Source: Rhodospirillales bacterium (GTDB lineage: Bacteria; Pseudomonadota; Alphaproteobacteria; Rhodospirillales; Thalassospiraceae). From it: 64,000 bases of DNA. Every line of letters starts with the position of its first letter. Positions within the stretch are counted from its first letter, which is position 1. Location of the stretch: the NCBI GenBank assembly GCA_019634165.1, contig JAHQVT010000012.1:53528-117527 (forward strand). Direction: 5' to 3'. Positions 49,870 through 58,087 of the stretch are shown here, piece after piece. The translations under genes were made by a program, and so were the position numbers. The notes under the pieces were generated by a model, which saw only the letters and a program-made list of their open reading frames with translations, had not been told where the DNA came from and did no database searches.

Positions 49870-50892
49870 ATGAGTCAATGTCCTGTCATTGACATAGCGC
49901 AGAAAGAAATGTGGGCGCGTCGTGCAACGACGGCCTCTATTGTCATTGCTGCGATCCTGATCGCCATCAAAGCGGTCGGTTGGTTCCTTACCGATTCGGT
50001 CAGCTTGTTGTCTTCTATGGTCGATAGCATGCTGGATGTCGGGACCGCTGTTGTTAATTTCATGGCGGTTCGTTCCGCATGGCGGCCTGCTGATCATGAT
50101 CACCGATTTGGTCATGGCAAGGCCGAACCGCTTGCCGGTCTTTTCCAATGTGCCTTCATGATTGGTGCCGCAGTTTTTGTTGTCGCCGAGGCCGCATCAC
50201 GGGTGTTTGAACCGCAGCCGCTGCGCTTTGCGGCAGAAGGCATTTGGATGATGTCGGTTTCAATGGTCATGACCTTTGGGTTGGTTCTTTTGCAACGCAA
50301 AGCCGCCCGTGTGTCAGGGTCCGTCGCGGTCGAAGCCGATTCTTTACAATATACCAGTGACATTCTGGCCAATGCGGCCGTGATCCTTGCCCTTGTGCTG
50401 GGCATGTCAGGCTTCTTGTGGGCCGATCCGGTCATTGGGGTTGTTGTAGCGGGCTTCTTGGTGTTTTCCGCGATCAAGGTTGGCAAACATTCGATCAAGG
50501 TTCTGATGGATGCCGAACTTCCCGATTCTGATAGCCAGCGCATTATTGAACTGACGATGAAAAATGCGTCTGTCATCGGCATTCACCGTCTGCGTACCCG
50601 TTCGTCGGGTGTTCACCGTTTCGCCGAGATCGAATTGATTATGGATGGCGGAATGTTGATGCGCGATGCGCACACCATCTGCCACCACGTGATGGACAGC
50701 ATCCGTTCGGAATATCCCGATCTTGATATTACCATTCACCCGGAACCGCCCGAAGACATCCATCTTGATGAATATAGCGGTTACACCGAAGATCCTGAAT
50801 TCTGGCACACAGGCCGTGCGAAACGCGCTGGTCAGCACGATATTCCGGTGTCCAATAGTAATGGCGGCGAAATCGCTGCGATGGGCCGCTAG
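49870..50892 (+). CDS. Cation diffusion facilitator (FieF-like metal efflux)
   Basis: A 340-residue CDF transporter with six helices and a C-terminal cytoplasmic domain. SLLSSMVDSMLDVGTAVV near 39 has the Asp pair of site A in helix 2, HDHRFGHGKAEPLAGLFQ near 77 is the following loop, and EADSLQYTSDILANAAVILA near 155 gives the site A Asp residues of helix 5 (S-D-x-x-x-N instead of the usual H/D-x-x-x-D). The C-terminal domain contains GIHRLRTRSSGVHRFAEIEL. It exports divalent metals such as Zn or Fe; which cannot be stated. GAGG is ten bases upstream of the ATG. Confidence 0.9.
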   Translation: MSQCPVIDIAQKEMWARRATTASIVIAAILIAIKAVGWFLTDSVSLLSSMVDSMLDVGTAVVNFMAVRSAWRPADHDHRFGHGKAEPLAGLFQCAFMIGAAVFVVAEAASRVFEPQPLRFAAEGIWMMSVSMVMTFGLVLLQRKAARVSGSVAVEADSLQYTSDILANAAVILALVLGMSGFLWADPVIGVVVAGFLVFSAIKVGKHSIKVLMDAELPDSDSQRIIELTMKNASVIGIHRLRTRSSGVHRFAEIELIMDGGMLMRDAHTICHHVMDSIRSEYPDLDITIHPEPPEDIHLDEYSGYTEDPEFWHTGRAKRAGQHDIPVSNSNGGEIAAMGR

Positions 50893-50970
50893 TTGGGTTA
50901 AAGATCGGGCTCTATGCGTGATCTTTATCCAGAATGCCTAGCATGGTCTATTTTGATCTTATTGTTAAAA

Positions 50971-50997
50971 AAGGCGGGCCCATTCGGACCCGCCCTT
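50971..50997. terminator. Bidirectional terminator between the CDF gene and phoH
   Basis: AAGGCGGG pairs with CCCGCCTT, extended inwards by CC/GG around a small loop. A-rich bases precede it and TTCTTTT follows, so it can stop transcription from both convergent genes. Confidence 0.8.
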
Positions 50998-51022
50998 CTT
51001 TTGTGGTTTGCGGTGTCAGACC

Positions 51023-51778
51023 TTAAAGAACGGTCAGCATGCTTGCGACCAGCGGGTGACGGACAATGTCTTTGTCGCGCAGTTGAACACAGGCGACATC
51101 TTCGACGGCCTCAAGGCGATCTGACATTTCTGACAGACCAGACATTTCAGGCAGAAGGTCGGTCTGGTCCGGGTCACCGGTCAGGATCATGGTTGAATTC
51201 CAGCCAAGGCGGGTCACCAGCATCTTGAGCTGCCCATAAGTGCAGTTTTGCGCTTCATCAATGACGACAAAGGCGTTGTTCAGGGTGCGGCCACGCATAT
51301 AGCCGATTGGTGCAATTTCGATGGTGCCATCGGAAAGATAGGTGCGCAGGCGCTTGGTCCCAAGGCGATCATTAAGGGCATCATAAAGCGGGCGAAGATA
51401 GGGGGCCATTTTGGCTTCGACGTCGCCGGGAAGGAAGCCGATATTTTCGCCAGCTTCAACCGCCGGGCGGGCCAGAACAATGCGGCCAATATCACCTTTA
51501 TCAAGGGCTTCGACAGCTTTGGAAACCGCAATATAGGTTTTACCCGTTCCTGCCGGGCCAAGGGCCAAAACAAGGTTAAAGGCGTCGATTGCCTCCATCA
51601 AGGCAGCTTGGTTTTCACTTTTTGGTCGGATATGACGGCGGAAGCTTTGATCGCGTTGTACTTTCTCTTCTGAGCTTTCAAGAGGGTGCCAATCGGCGTT
51701 CTTTTCATCAAACAGGTCATGGACATTGTTGTCAGACTGCTGCGGACGATTACGACGGCGTGCTGCGCGTTTACCCAT
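51023..51778 (-). CDS. phoH: PhoH family ATPase
   Basis: A 251-residue P-loop protein like E. coli PhoH. LALGPAGTGKTYIAVSKAVE near 70 is Walker A, RIVLARPAVEAGENIGFLPG near 97 and MRGRTLNNAFVVIDEAQNCT near 160 (Walker B) are family motifs, and LVTRLGWNSTMILTGDPDQT near 188 follows. The N-terminus is basic (MGKRAARRRNRPQQ). PhoH proteins are thought to be RNA-acting ATPases. I chose ATG 51778 with GAGG eight bases upstream; the longer in-frame form from 51847 runs through the uORF region and is unlikely. A 54-codon ORF ends 13 bases above. Confidence 0.92.
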   Translation of the reverse strand: MGKRAARRRNRPQQSDNNVHDLFDEKNADWHPLESSEEKVQRDQSFRRHIRPKSENQAALMEAIDAFNLVLALGPAGTGKTYIAVSKAVEALDKGDIGRIVLARPAVEAGENIGFLPGDVEAKMAPYLRPLYDALNDRLGTKRLRTYLSDGTIEIAPIGYMRGRTLNNAFVVIDEAQNCTYGQLKMLVTRLGWNSTMILTGDPDQTDLLPEMSGLSEMSDRLEAVEDVACVQLRDKDIVRHPLVASMLTVL

Positions 51779-51791
51779 TACGATCACCTCA

Positions 51792-51956
51792 TCAATTGTG
51801 CCAAAAAGCAAAACGCGCCGTTCCATCATGGAAGGGCGCGCATTCAATTTTCATATTCAGATGGAAGTGGCGGTAGGAGTTTCCGCCGGTCACAGCATGT
51901 TGCATGTGCGATCCGGGGGGCGAAAATTCTCGTTTTACGACGCTTTCTCGCGGCAC
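51792..51956 (-). CDS. Predicted 54-residue uORF upstream of phoH
   Basis: A GTG-started ORF of 54 codons with a near-ideal ribosome site (GGAGGAG, seven bases before GTG 51956) and a stop 13 bases before the phoH ATG. The product begins MPRESVVKREFSPPGSHMQH and is rich in His and basic residues; it resembles nothing I know. A predicted promoter lies 45 bases above. The phoH ribosome site is in the short spacer, so ribosomes ending the uORF would be placed to start phoH. Whether it is translated is unproven. Confidence 0.45.
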   Translation of the reverse strand: MPRESVVKREFSPPGSHMQHAVTGGNSYRHFHLNMKIECAPFHDGTARFAFWHN

Positions 51957-52000
51957 TCGGGAACTCCTCCTAGCGGTCCAGTTCTTGACCGTTAATTCGA

Positions 52001-52030
52001 ATCGTACCCCTACATGCAGTGTCTTGTCAC
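52001..52030 (-). promoter_or_regulatory. Predicted housekeeping promoter for uORF-phoH
   Basis: On the minus strand GTGACA (52030-52025), 18 bases, TACGAT (52006-52001). The expected start near 51994 gives a leader of about 38 bases to the uORF GTG. CAGTG / CACTG flank the -35 as a small dyad. Confidence 0.45.
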
Positions 52031-52116
52031 TGTTTTTTATGCGATGAAATTTTCGTGAATCTGGAAGATGAGTCTTTTCAGGTATTTATACTGCATCTGC
52101 GAAAGAACTTTTTCGA

Positions 52117-53343
52117 CTAACCTTGCGGTTTGGCGGTGGACCGGGTCGGCAGTGCGGCACTGATGGCCCAACTTATGGTCAAAAATGCAATCGACGTCAC
52201 AAGGCAGCCAACCAGCCCGCCATAGAAATAAGAAACCCCTGACAGGATGGTGCCGGTCAGTCGGCCAATGGCATTGGACATATAATAAAAACCGACATTC
52301 ATCGCGACTTTGTCGCCATGCGCATAGGCAAGGATCAGATAGGAATGCAGCGATGAATTGATGGCAAAGGCCACACCAAACACCAGTAATCCGCCAAGGA
52401 CGGCAAATTCCGGGGCGACATCCTGTTTGATGGCGGCGGCAATGGCGATGGTTACGGCTATCAGAACAATGATCCAAAACTGGGCGGTTCGGCCATCTGG
52501 TTCATGGCTTTGCGCACGTAGCATTTTGGGGGCGATGGCCTGAATAAAGCCATAACCAATGACCCATGCCGCCATATAGGTACCAACTTCGATATGGTTC
52601 CAGCCAAGTTCGGCGGCCAAGAATACCGGCAACCCAACCACAAACCAGATATCACGCGCACCAAACAAAAATAACCGCGCGCCAGAAAGAACATTGATCT
52701 TGCGGTCTGATGAAAATACCTCGCGGAATTTTGGTTTGGCGGCACTGCTTGGGCCTGACATTGCCTTGCCAAGCGATACGGCAACCGCAATCAGGGTCAA
52801 GGCAAGGCCTGCGGCCATGGCAAGGACGGCTCCGCTAAAGCCAAGCCAGGATAAAAGCGCGCCGCCCATGAAAAAACCGACCCCTTTCAGGGCATTTTTT
52901 GACCCGGTCAGAAGGGCAACCCAGCGGAAAAGGGCACCTTTTGCCTCAGCCGGGACCAGCACCTTAATCGCCGATTTGCTCGACATTTTGGTTAGATCTT
53001 TGGCGACGCCTGATGCGGCCTGTAGCCCCATAACATAGGCAACCGAAACGGCTGGAAGCCAATCAGGGTTGGTTAAGGAAAGGGCGGCAAGCGATAGGAT
53101 TTGAAGACTTAAGCCGCAATAAAGCGTAAAGCGCAATCCGCGTGCCTGCGCTAACCAACCGCCAACAAGATTGGTGATGATGCCGGCAAATTCATACAGG
53201 ACAAACAGTAGTGCAATTTCAAACGCGGAATAGCCCAGCGCATGAAAATGCAAAAGTACGAGCATACGCAACGCGCCATCCGTCAGGGTGAAACCCCAAT
53301 AGGCACTTGTGACCAGCGCATAGTTGCGGATTGCGGCTGACAT
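52117..53343 (-). CDS. arsJ: Organoarsenical efflux MFS transporter ArsJ
   Basis: A 408-residue carrier with 12 predicted helices. The N-terminus NYALVTSAYWGFTLTDGALR and the segment GLQAASGVAKDLTKMSSKSA near 115 are characteristic of ArsJ. In the known pathway a dedicated GAPDH makes the unstable 1-arseno-3-phosphoglycerate from glyceraldehyde 3-phosphate and arsenate, and ArsJ expels it; this gives resistance to arsenate. The gap gene lies 10 bp upstream in the same operon. Start 53343 has AGGGG about eight bases before it; the longer form from 53454 would run into gap. Confidence 0.95.
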   Translation of the reverse strand: MSAAIRNYALVTSAYWGFTLTDGALRMLVLLHFHALGYSAFEIALLFVLYEFAGIITNLVGGWLAQARGLRFTLYCGLSLQILSLAALSLTNPDWLPAVSVAYVMGLQAASGVAKDLTKMSSKSAIKVLVPAEAKGALFRWVALLTGSKNALKGVGFFMGGALLSWLGFSGAVLAMAAGLALTLIAVAVSLGKAMSGPSSAAKPKFREVFSSDRKINVLSGARLFLFGARDIWFVVGLPVFLAAELGWNHIEVGTYMAAWVIGYGFIQAIAPKMLRAQSHEPDGRTAQFWIIVLIAVTIAIAAAIKQDVAPEFAVLGGLLVFGVAFAINSSLHSYLILAYAHGDKVAMNVGFYYMSNAIGRLTGTILSGVSYFYGGLVGCLVTSIAFLTISWAISAALPTRSTAKPQG

Positions 53344-53353
53344 GGTATTTCCC

Positions 53354-54370
53354 CTAAAGGCTTTGTGCGACTTTGGCGGCAAGATCAGCCATCCGGCAGA
53401 CATAGCCCCATTCATTGTCATACCAAGCCAGCAATTTGACCTGACGTTTATCAATCACCATGGTTGACCCGGCATCAATGATCGAAGAGCGTGAGTCATT
53501 TAAGTAATCGACGCTGACCAGCGGGCGTTCCTCATAGCCAAGAATACCGGCCAAATAGGTTTCCGATGCTTCGCGCAGCAGGCGATTGACCGTTTCAACA
53601 TCGGTGTCGTGTGCGACTTCAAAGACGCAATCGGTCAGCGACGCATTTAACAATGGCACCCGCACTGCAATGCCGTTCAATTTGCCCTTGAGTTCGGGGT
53701 AAATCATCGTGATCGCAGTGGCCGAGCCGGTGCTTGTCGGGATCAGAGATTGCAGGCAGGACCGCGCGCGGCGCAGGTCGCTGTGGGGCAAATCGACCAC
53801 GGTCTGGGTATTGGTCACATCGTGAATGGTCGTGATGGACCCATGCACAATCCCGATTTGTTCGTGCATGACCTTGACCACCGGGGCCAGACAATTTGTC
53901 GTGCAGCTTGCCGCTGTTAAAAGGTGATGTGTTGTGGGATCGTACAGATCATCATTCACACCATAGACGATGTTAAGCGCACCTTCCTTGACCGGTGCGG
54001 CAACGATGACTTTCGTTACCCCTTGATCGAAATATGGGGCGATTGTTTCGGGTGTTTTGAATTTGCCGGTGCATTCCAGAACAATGTCACAGCCCATACC
54101 AGCCCAGTCGGTTTCGCCCGGCGTAGCGTTTTCGCTAAACGATATTTTGTGGGTCTGATCAACCACGACATGATCGCCGATGCACTCAACGCTGTTGGTC
54201 CAGCGACCGTGAACCGAATCAAATTCCAGAAGATGGGCAGCGGTCTTAACCCCGCCTTTGATTTCGTTGATATGGACGAATTCAAAGCTCGGATGTCCCC
54301 AGCCCGCCCGTAAAACCAGACGGCCCATACGGCCAAAACCATTTATGCCGATGCGGATCTTTTTGTTCAT
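53354..54370 (-). CDS. gap: ArsJ-associated glyceraldehyde-3-phosphate dehydrogenase
   Basis: A 338-residue [20 protein letters not shown] near residue 8 is the NAD site, [20 protein letters not shown] near 150 has the catalytic Cys, and [17 protein letters not shown] near 315 closes the fold. The GAPDH here lies between acr3 and arsJ, so its likely job is to make 1-arseno-3-phosphoglycerate for ArsJ rather than to serve glycolysis. The usual NAD-specific Asp-type residue follows in [11 protein letters not shown], which differs from the common glycolytic form, as in the ArsJ-linked group. Confidence 0.93.
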   Translation of the reverse strand: MNKKIRIGINGFGRMGRLVLRAGWGHPSFEFVHINEIKGGVKTAAHLLEFDSVHGRWTNSVECIGDHVVVDQTHKISFSENATPGETDWAGMGCDIVLECTGKFKTPETIAPYFDQGVTKVIVAAPVKEGALNIVYGVNDDLYDPTTHHLLTAASCTTNCLAPVVKVMHEQIGIVHGSITTIHDVTNTQTVVDLPHSDLRRARSCLQSLIPTSTGSATAITMIYPELKGKLNGIAVRVPLLNASLTDCVFEVAHDTDVETVNRLLREASETYLAGILGYEERPLVSVDYLNDSRSSIIDAGSTMVIDKRQVKLLAWYDNEWGYVCRMADLAAKVAQSL

Positions 54371-54421
54371 GTCGCTAACCTGAAACCTTTAAGTCGATAG
54401 TGGGCGGTATTGATAAATGGA

Positions 54422-55480
54422 TTAGTGGGTTCGTGTTTGCGGTGTCGCAAACCAGCCGCGGGATCGGTTGGCAATCGCAACCAATGACAACATGACCGGG
54501 ACTTCCACCAGAACCCCGACAACAGTTGCCAAGGCCGCGCCCGATGAAAACCCAAACAGGCCAATCGCGGTTGCCACAGCCAATTCAAAAAAGTTCGAAG
54601 CCCCGATCATTGCAGAGGGTGCAGCAATGCGATGTTCAACGCCAAGCACCTTGTTTGCCACATAAGCAATGGCAGCAATGAAATAGGTCTGCAAAATGAT
54701 TGGCACCGCCAAAAGGGCGATGATCATGGGTTGGGCAATGATCTGCTGTCCCTGAAAGGCAAACAGCAAAACCAATGTGGTCAAAAGGGCGATCATTGAG
54801 ACGGGTTTAAGCTTAGCATCAACCGCGTTGAAATGCGCAATGCCGCCTTTCATCAATTGGCTTCTGATGGCTTGACCGATAATGACCGGAATAACGATAA
54901 AGGCGACAACCGAAATGGTCAGGGTTTCCCAAGGAACCGTGATGGCCGAAATGCCCAGCAGCAATGCCACAATCGGGGCAAAGGCAAAGATCATGATCGT
55001 GTCGTTCAATGCTACCTGTGTCAGGGTGAAATTGGCATCCCCCTTGGTCAAGTGCGACCAGACAAACACCATCGCCGTGCAGGGTGCAGCACCCAGCAGG
55101 ATCAAACCGGCAATGTAACTTTCAATCTGGGCTTCGGGCAAAAGCGGGCGGAACAAAAAGCCGATAAAAAGCCAGCCCAGGGCGGCCATGGTGAAAGGTT
55201 TGATCAGCCAGTTCACACTTAACGTCACGCCAATGCCCCGCCATTGACGGCCAACTTCGTGCAGGGCACCAAAATCAACCTTCATTAACATCGGAACGAT
55301 CATCGCCCAGATCAGGATCGTGACCGGCAGATTGATTTCATAGGCGGTTAAGTTGCCAATCATCTGAAACAGGTTTGGGAACATTTCACCAAACACGATG
55401 CCGACCACAATGCTCAGCGCGACCCAAACCGTCAGATAACGTTCAAACAAATTCATCGGGGCGTCTTCTTGGGTGGTCAT
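54422..55480 (-). CDS. acr3: ACR3-family arsenite efflux transporter
   Basis: A 352-residue permease with ten helices that extrudes arsenite using the proton motive force. LGAAPCTAMVFVWSHLTKGD near 150 carries the essential Cys of the ACR3 family, and VALNDTIMIFAFAPIVALLL near 178 follows. The C-terminal half has IGASNFFELAVATAIGLFG near 290. Start 55480 overlaps the arsC stop by 4 bp; ATG 55456 is an alternative. It works downstream of ArsC: arsenate is reduced and the arsenite removed. Confidence 0.95.
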   Translation of the reverse strand: MTTQEDAPMNLFERYLTVWVALSIVVGIVFGEMFPNLFQMIGNLTAYEINLPVTILIWAMIVPMLMKVDFGALHEVGRQWRGIGVTLSVNWLIKPFTMAALGWLFIGFLFRPLLPEAQIESYIAGLILLGAAPCTAMVFVWSHLTKGDANFTLTQVALNDTIMIFAFAPIVALLLGISAITVPWETLTISVVAFIVIPVIIGQAIRSQLMKGGIAHFNAVDAKLKPVSMIALLTTLVLLFAFQGQQIIAQPMIIALLAVPIILQTYFIAAIAYVANKVLGVEHRIAAPSAMIGASNFFELAVATAIGLFGFSSGAALATVVGVLVEVPVMLSLVAIANRSRGWFATPQTRTH

Positions 55481-55989
55481 GCGTCCTCGCGGTCGGTGGT
55501 TTGGCCGATTTTGTTCAGTTCCTGTTGCAGTGACATGCGGTCAAGCGACGTGAACGGCAGGCTGGTGAAAATCGAAATCCGGTTGCGTAACATGCGATAG
55601 GTATCAGCAAATGCCAGACGTTTTTCTGCTTCGCTGCCATTGGCGGCAGCCGGGTCGGGAACGCCCCAATGGGCCGTCATGGGTGAACCGGGAAAAATCG
55701 GGCAATCTTCATTGGCCGTTGCGTCACACACCGTAAAAACGAAATCAAACTTGATCTCGTTCTGTTCGGAATAGGTTTCCATCGCCTTGGAGGAAAAATC
55801 TGCCGGATTATGATCCAGACTTTTCAGAAGGTCTTGCGCATAAGGATGGACTTCGCCGCGCGGATGGGAACCCGCACTAAAACCGAAGAAATGGTCATGG
55901 CCTTCTTTTTTCAGGATTGCTTCGGCCATGATGCTGCGTGCGGAATTGGCCCGGCACAGAAAAAGCACGTTATAGATACCACCAGACAT
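55477..55989 (-). CDS. arsC: Arsenate reductase, LMW-phosphatase (thioredoxin-coupled) type
   Basis: A 170-residue reductase of the low-molecular-weight phosphatase fold. NVLFLCRANSARSIMAEAIL near residue 7 is the phosphate loop with the catalytic Cys. FVFTVCDATANEDCPIFPGS near 84 holds the other two redox Cys residues used in the disulphide cascade, and HWGVPDPAAANGSE near 110 has the conserved Asp-Pro. It reduces arsenate to arsenite for Acr3. It follows arsR by 32 bp and overlaps acr3. Confidence 0.95.
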   Translation of the reverse strand: MSGGIYNVLFLCRANSARSIMAEAILKKEGHDHFFGFSAGSHPRGEVHPYAQDLLKSLDHNPADFSSKAMETYSEQNEIKFDFVFTVCDATANEDCPIFPGSPMTAHWGVPDPAAANGSEAEKRLAFADTYRMLRNRISIFTSLPFTSLDRMSLQQELNKIGQTTDREDA

Positions 55990-56021
55990 GTCGTTTCGTC
56001 CTTTACATAGGGCAGTTTAGG

Positions 56022-56354
56022 CTAACAGCAGCCCTTATCCGTCGCGGGTGTCAGTCCACACAGTTCGGGGCGACCATGGCAGCAATCATCTGTCAGGAAA
56101 CCCAGAAGACTGCGCATGACTTCGGGAACAATGCGGTAAATCATCGACCGCCCGTCACGTGTTGCGGCAATCAGCCCCGCATTACTCAATGTCGCCAGAT
56201 GCGATGACATTGTGTTGTGCGGGATGCCGATTTTGCGTGCGACTTCCCCTGCGGCGATTCCGGTTTCTCCGGCCTCGGCCAACAGGCGAAATGCCGCCAG
56301 TCTGTGTTCCTGTGCCAGTGCGGCAAGTGCTGTGATTGCGTTATTTGTGTCCAT
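56022..56354 (-). CDS. arsR: ArsR-family repressor (operon arsR-arsC-acr3-gap-arsJ)
   Basis: A 110-residue winged-helix repressor. IAAGEVARKIGIPHNTMSSH near residue 36 is the recognition helix. It lacks the ELCVCDLC motif; instead the C-terminus has Cys pairs in LTDDCCHGRPELCGL and DKGCC, the C-terminal type that binds As(III). ATG 56354 has no ribosome site and lies at the edge of its dyad operator, so the message may be almost leaderless; TTG 56390 would add 12 residues without a site either. It starts the arsenic operon. Confidence 0.9.
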   Translation of the reverse strand: MDTNNAITALAALAQEHRLAAFRLLAEAGETGIAAGEVARKIGIPHNTMSSHLATLSNAGLIAATRDGRSMIYRIVPEVMRSLLGFLTDDCCHGRPELCGLTPATDKGCC

Positions 56355-56375
56355 ATGTCGAGAATTATCGACATA
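56354..56375. promoter_or_regulatory. ArsR operator over the arsR start and -10 region
   Basis: Perfect 8-bp half-sites TATGTCGA and TCGACATA are separated by six bases. On the minus strand TTGTCA (56397-56392), 16 bases and TATGTC (56375-56370) form a plausible promoter, so a bound repressor would block it. Confidence 0.65.
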
Positions 56376-56483
56376 ATGATGATTTGGCAAGTGACAATTG
56401 TGTTTCAGAACAAGGTTTGATGGTGGATGATGAAAATTACTTGTTAAATCAATTGGTTAAATGAGTGGCAGAAATGTCTTTAA

Positions 56484-56506
56484 ATAACTAGAAATATAGT
56501 TATAAT
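56484..56506 (+). promoter_or_regulatory. Operator and -10 of the second arsR
   Basis: Perfect half-sites ATAACTA and TAGTTAT are separated by six bases (56484-56503). TATAAT (56501-56506) overlaps the right half. The ATG at 56513 lies six bases further on, so transcription should begin at or near the start codon. Confidence 0.65.
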
Positions 56507-56512
56507 AGGCGC

Positions 56513-56851
56513 ATGAAAGAAAAAGACATCGCACCGGCCTTTGCTGCCTTGGGTCATGAAGCCCGTTTGAAAATCTATCGTCAATTGGTCAAAGCGGGCG
56601 ATGATGGTTTGAATATTGGTGATATCGGGCGGCTCTTGGACTTGCCGGCATCAACATTATCGCACCATCTGGGCATGCTGGTTCAGGCCGGGTTGGTGAC
56701 ACAGGAAAAGTATGGCCGCGAAACGCGTAACCGTGCGGATTTTGATGTGATGGCCAATTTGGTTGGTTTCATTACCGATGAATGTTGCAGCGGGGTGAAC
56801 CTAACCACAGGTGGTGTGCCTGCTGCTTCTGTTACATGTGCCGATACGTGA
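56513..56851 (+). CDS. arsR: Second ArsR-family repressor, paired with ArsP-like permease
   Basis: A 112-residue winged-helix repressor, divergent from the first arsR. FAALGHEARLKIYRQLVKAG is the N-terminal helix; LDLPASTLSHHLGMLVQAGL near 42 is the recognition region. GFITDECCSGVNL holds a Cys pair and a further Cys is at SVTCADT, so metal or arsenic sensing through the C-terminal region is likely. It shares only family-level similarity with the first arsR. Its operator has a different sequence (ATAACTA rather than TATGTCGA), so the two may sense or bind separately. Confidence 0.9.
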   Translation: MKEKDIAPAFAALGHEARLKIYRQLVKAGDDGLNIGDIGRLLDLPASTLSHHLGMLVQAGLVTQEKYGRETRNRADFDVMANLVGFITDECCSGVNLTTGGVPAASVTCADT

Positions 56852-56935
56852 CGACACCTGATGAGGATACTGGGACGGCTGCGGGGTGCGGCCTTTCATT
56901 TGGTTTAATGCACCTAATTTTCTAGGGATATAGAT

Positions 56936-57973
56936 ATGACTGCCCTGACATTGCAACTTCGCCGTATTGGAACGTCGGCCCGCCAGGTCGATCGGGTTTT
57001 ACTGACATCGATGGCTATTTTAGTTGCGGTCTATCTGTTGGATCCGACGCAACTGGTGCCAAGCATTGCCTTTACGTTTGATGCGTTTGCCGGAACCGCA
57101 CCTTATTTGCTGTTATCCATCGCGATTGCGGCTTATGCGACCGCAAGCGGGGCGGATAATCTGATTTCTCGGGCGTTTGCGGGGCATCCGGTGCGTATGG
57201 TGTTTACCGCAGCGGCCTTTGGCGCTTTGTCGCCCTTTTGCTCATGCGGGGTGATCCCGTTGATTGCTGCCCTTCTTGCCATGGGGGTTCCTTTGGCCCC
57301 GGTTATGGCGTTTTGGTTGGCATCCCCGGTGATTGATCCCGCAATGTTTGTTCTAACCGCCGGAACCCTTGGGAGCGATTTTGCCGTGATCAAAATGGTT
57401 GCTGCCATTGCACTTGGCCTGATGGGTGGCTTTGTCACCATGTGGCTGGTTGCGCGTGGTTTCCTTTCTGATCCGCTGCGCGAAGGCGTTGGTAATGGTG
57501 GGTGCGGTGGTTCAAAGGTCCGTACGCACAAGGATGTTGTTTGGAAATTCTGGCAGGATAATGAGCGGGTGGCAAAGTTCAGCAAGTCAGGGTTTTCAAA
57601 CATGATCTTCCTTGGCAAATGGATGGCATTTGCCTTCCTTCTGGAAAGCATGATGGTTGCCTATATTCCGGCTGAAAGTGTTAGCGGGTTGCTGGGCGGT
57701 GAAGGGATCGCGCCAATTGCGATTGCAACATTGGTTGGGGTTCCGGCCTATTTGAACGGGTATGCGGCGCTGCCGGTGATGCAAGGATTGATTGCCCAGG
57801 GCATGCAATCAGGGGCGGCAATGGCGTTTTTGGTTGCCGGTGGGGTGTCTTCAATCCCGGCGGCGATTGCGGTCTTTGCCTTGGTCAAACGGCCTGTTTT
57901 TGCGCTTTATCTGGCCTATGCACTGATCGGATCGTTTGCAATTGGGGTGATTTCGCAAGTTTGGCTGGGGTAA
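56936..57973 (+). CDS. arsP: ArsP-like permease (DUF318 family)
   Basis: A 345-residue permease with about eight helices. AAAFGALSPFCSCGVIPLIA near 95 carries the CSCG motif of this family, and VGVPAYLNGYAALPVMQGLI near 262 is the second half's conserved segment. A central basic loop has GNGGCGGSK. Some family members (ArsP) export trivalent organoarsenicals such as methylarsenite. Substrate choice here is inferred from the neighbouring ars genes only. Preceded by the second arsR, 84 bases upstream. Confidence 0.85.
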   Translation: MTALTLQLRRIGTSARQVDRVLLTSMAILVAVYLLDPTQLVPSIAFTFDAFAGTAPYLLLSIAIAAYATASGADNLISRAFAGHPVRMVFTAAAFGALSPFCSCGVIPLIAALLAMGVPLAPVMAFWLASPVIDPAMFVLTAGTLGSDFAVIKMVAAIALGLMGGFVTMWLVARGFLSDPLREGVGNGGCGGSKVRTHKDVVWKFWQDNERVAKFSKSGFSNMIFLGKWMAFAFLLESMMVAYIPAESVSGLLGGEGIAPIAIATLVGVPAYLNGYAALPVMQGLIAQGMQSGAAMAFLVAGGVSSIPAAIAVFALVKRPVFALYLAYALIGSFAIGVISQVWLG

Positions 57974-58087
57974 TCGGGCGCTTACACGGGTGCTACATGT
58001 CCGATATGTCGATTTCACGGTGGCAAAAGGCTTAAAAATCGCTACATTGCGCGCCAAGAATTCATATCGGATTAAAGTTGAGTAACC

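Noticed and set aside
51779..51847. N-terminal extension of PhoH
   Set aside because: The ATG at 51778 has the better ribosome site, and the extension overlaps the uORF in another frame.
51985..52010. tRNA T-arm-like TTCGAATC
   Set aside because: No acceptor stem, anticodon arm or CCA around it.
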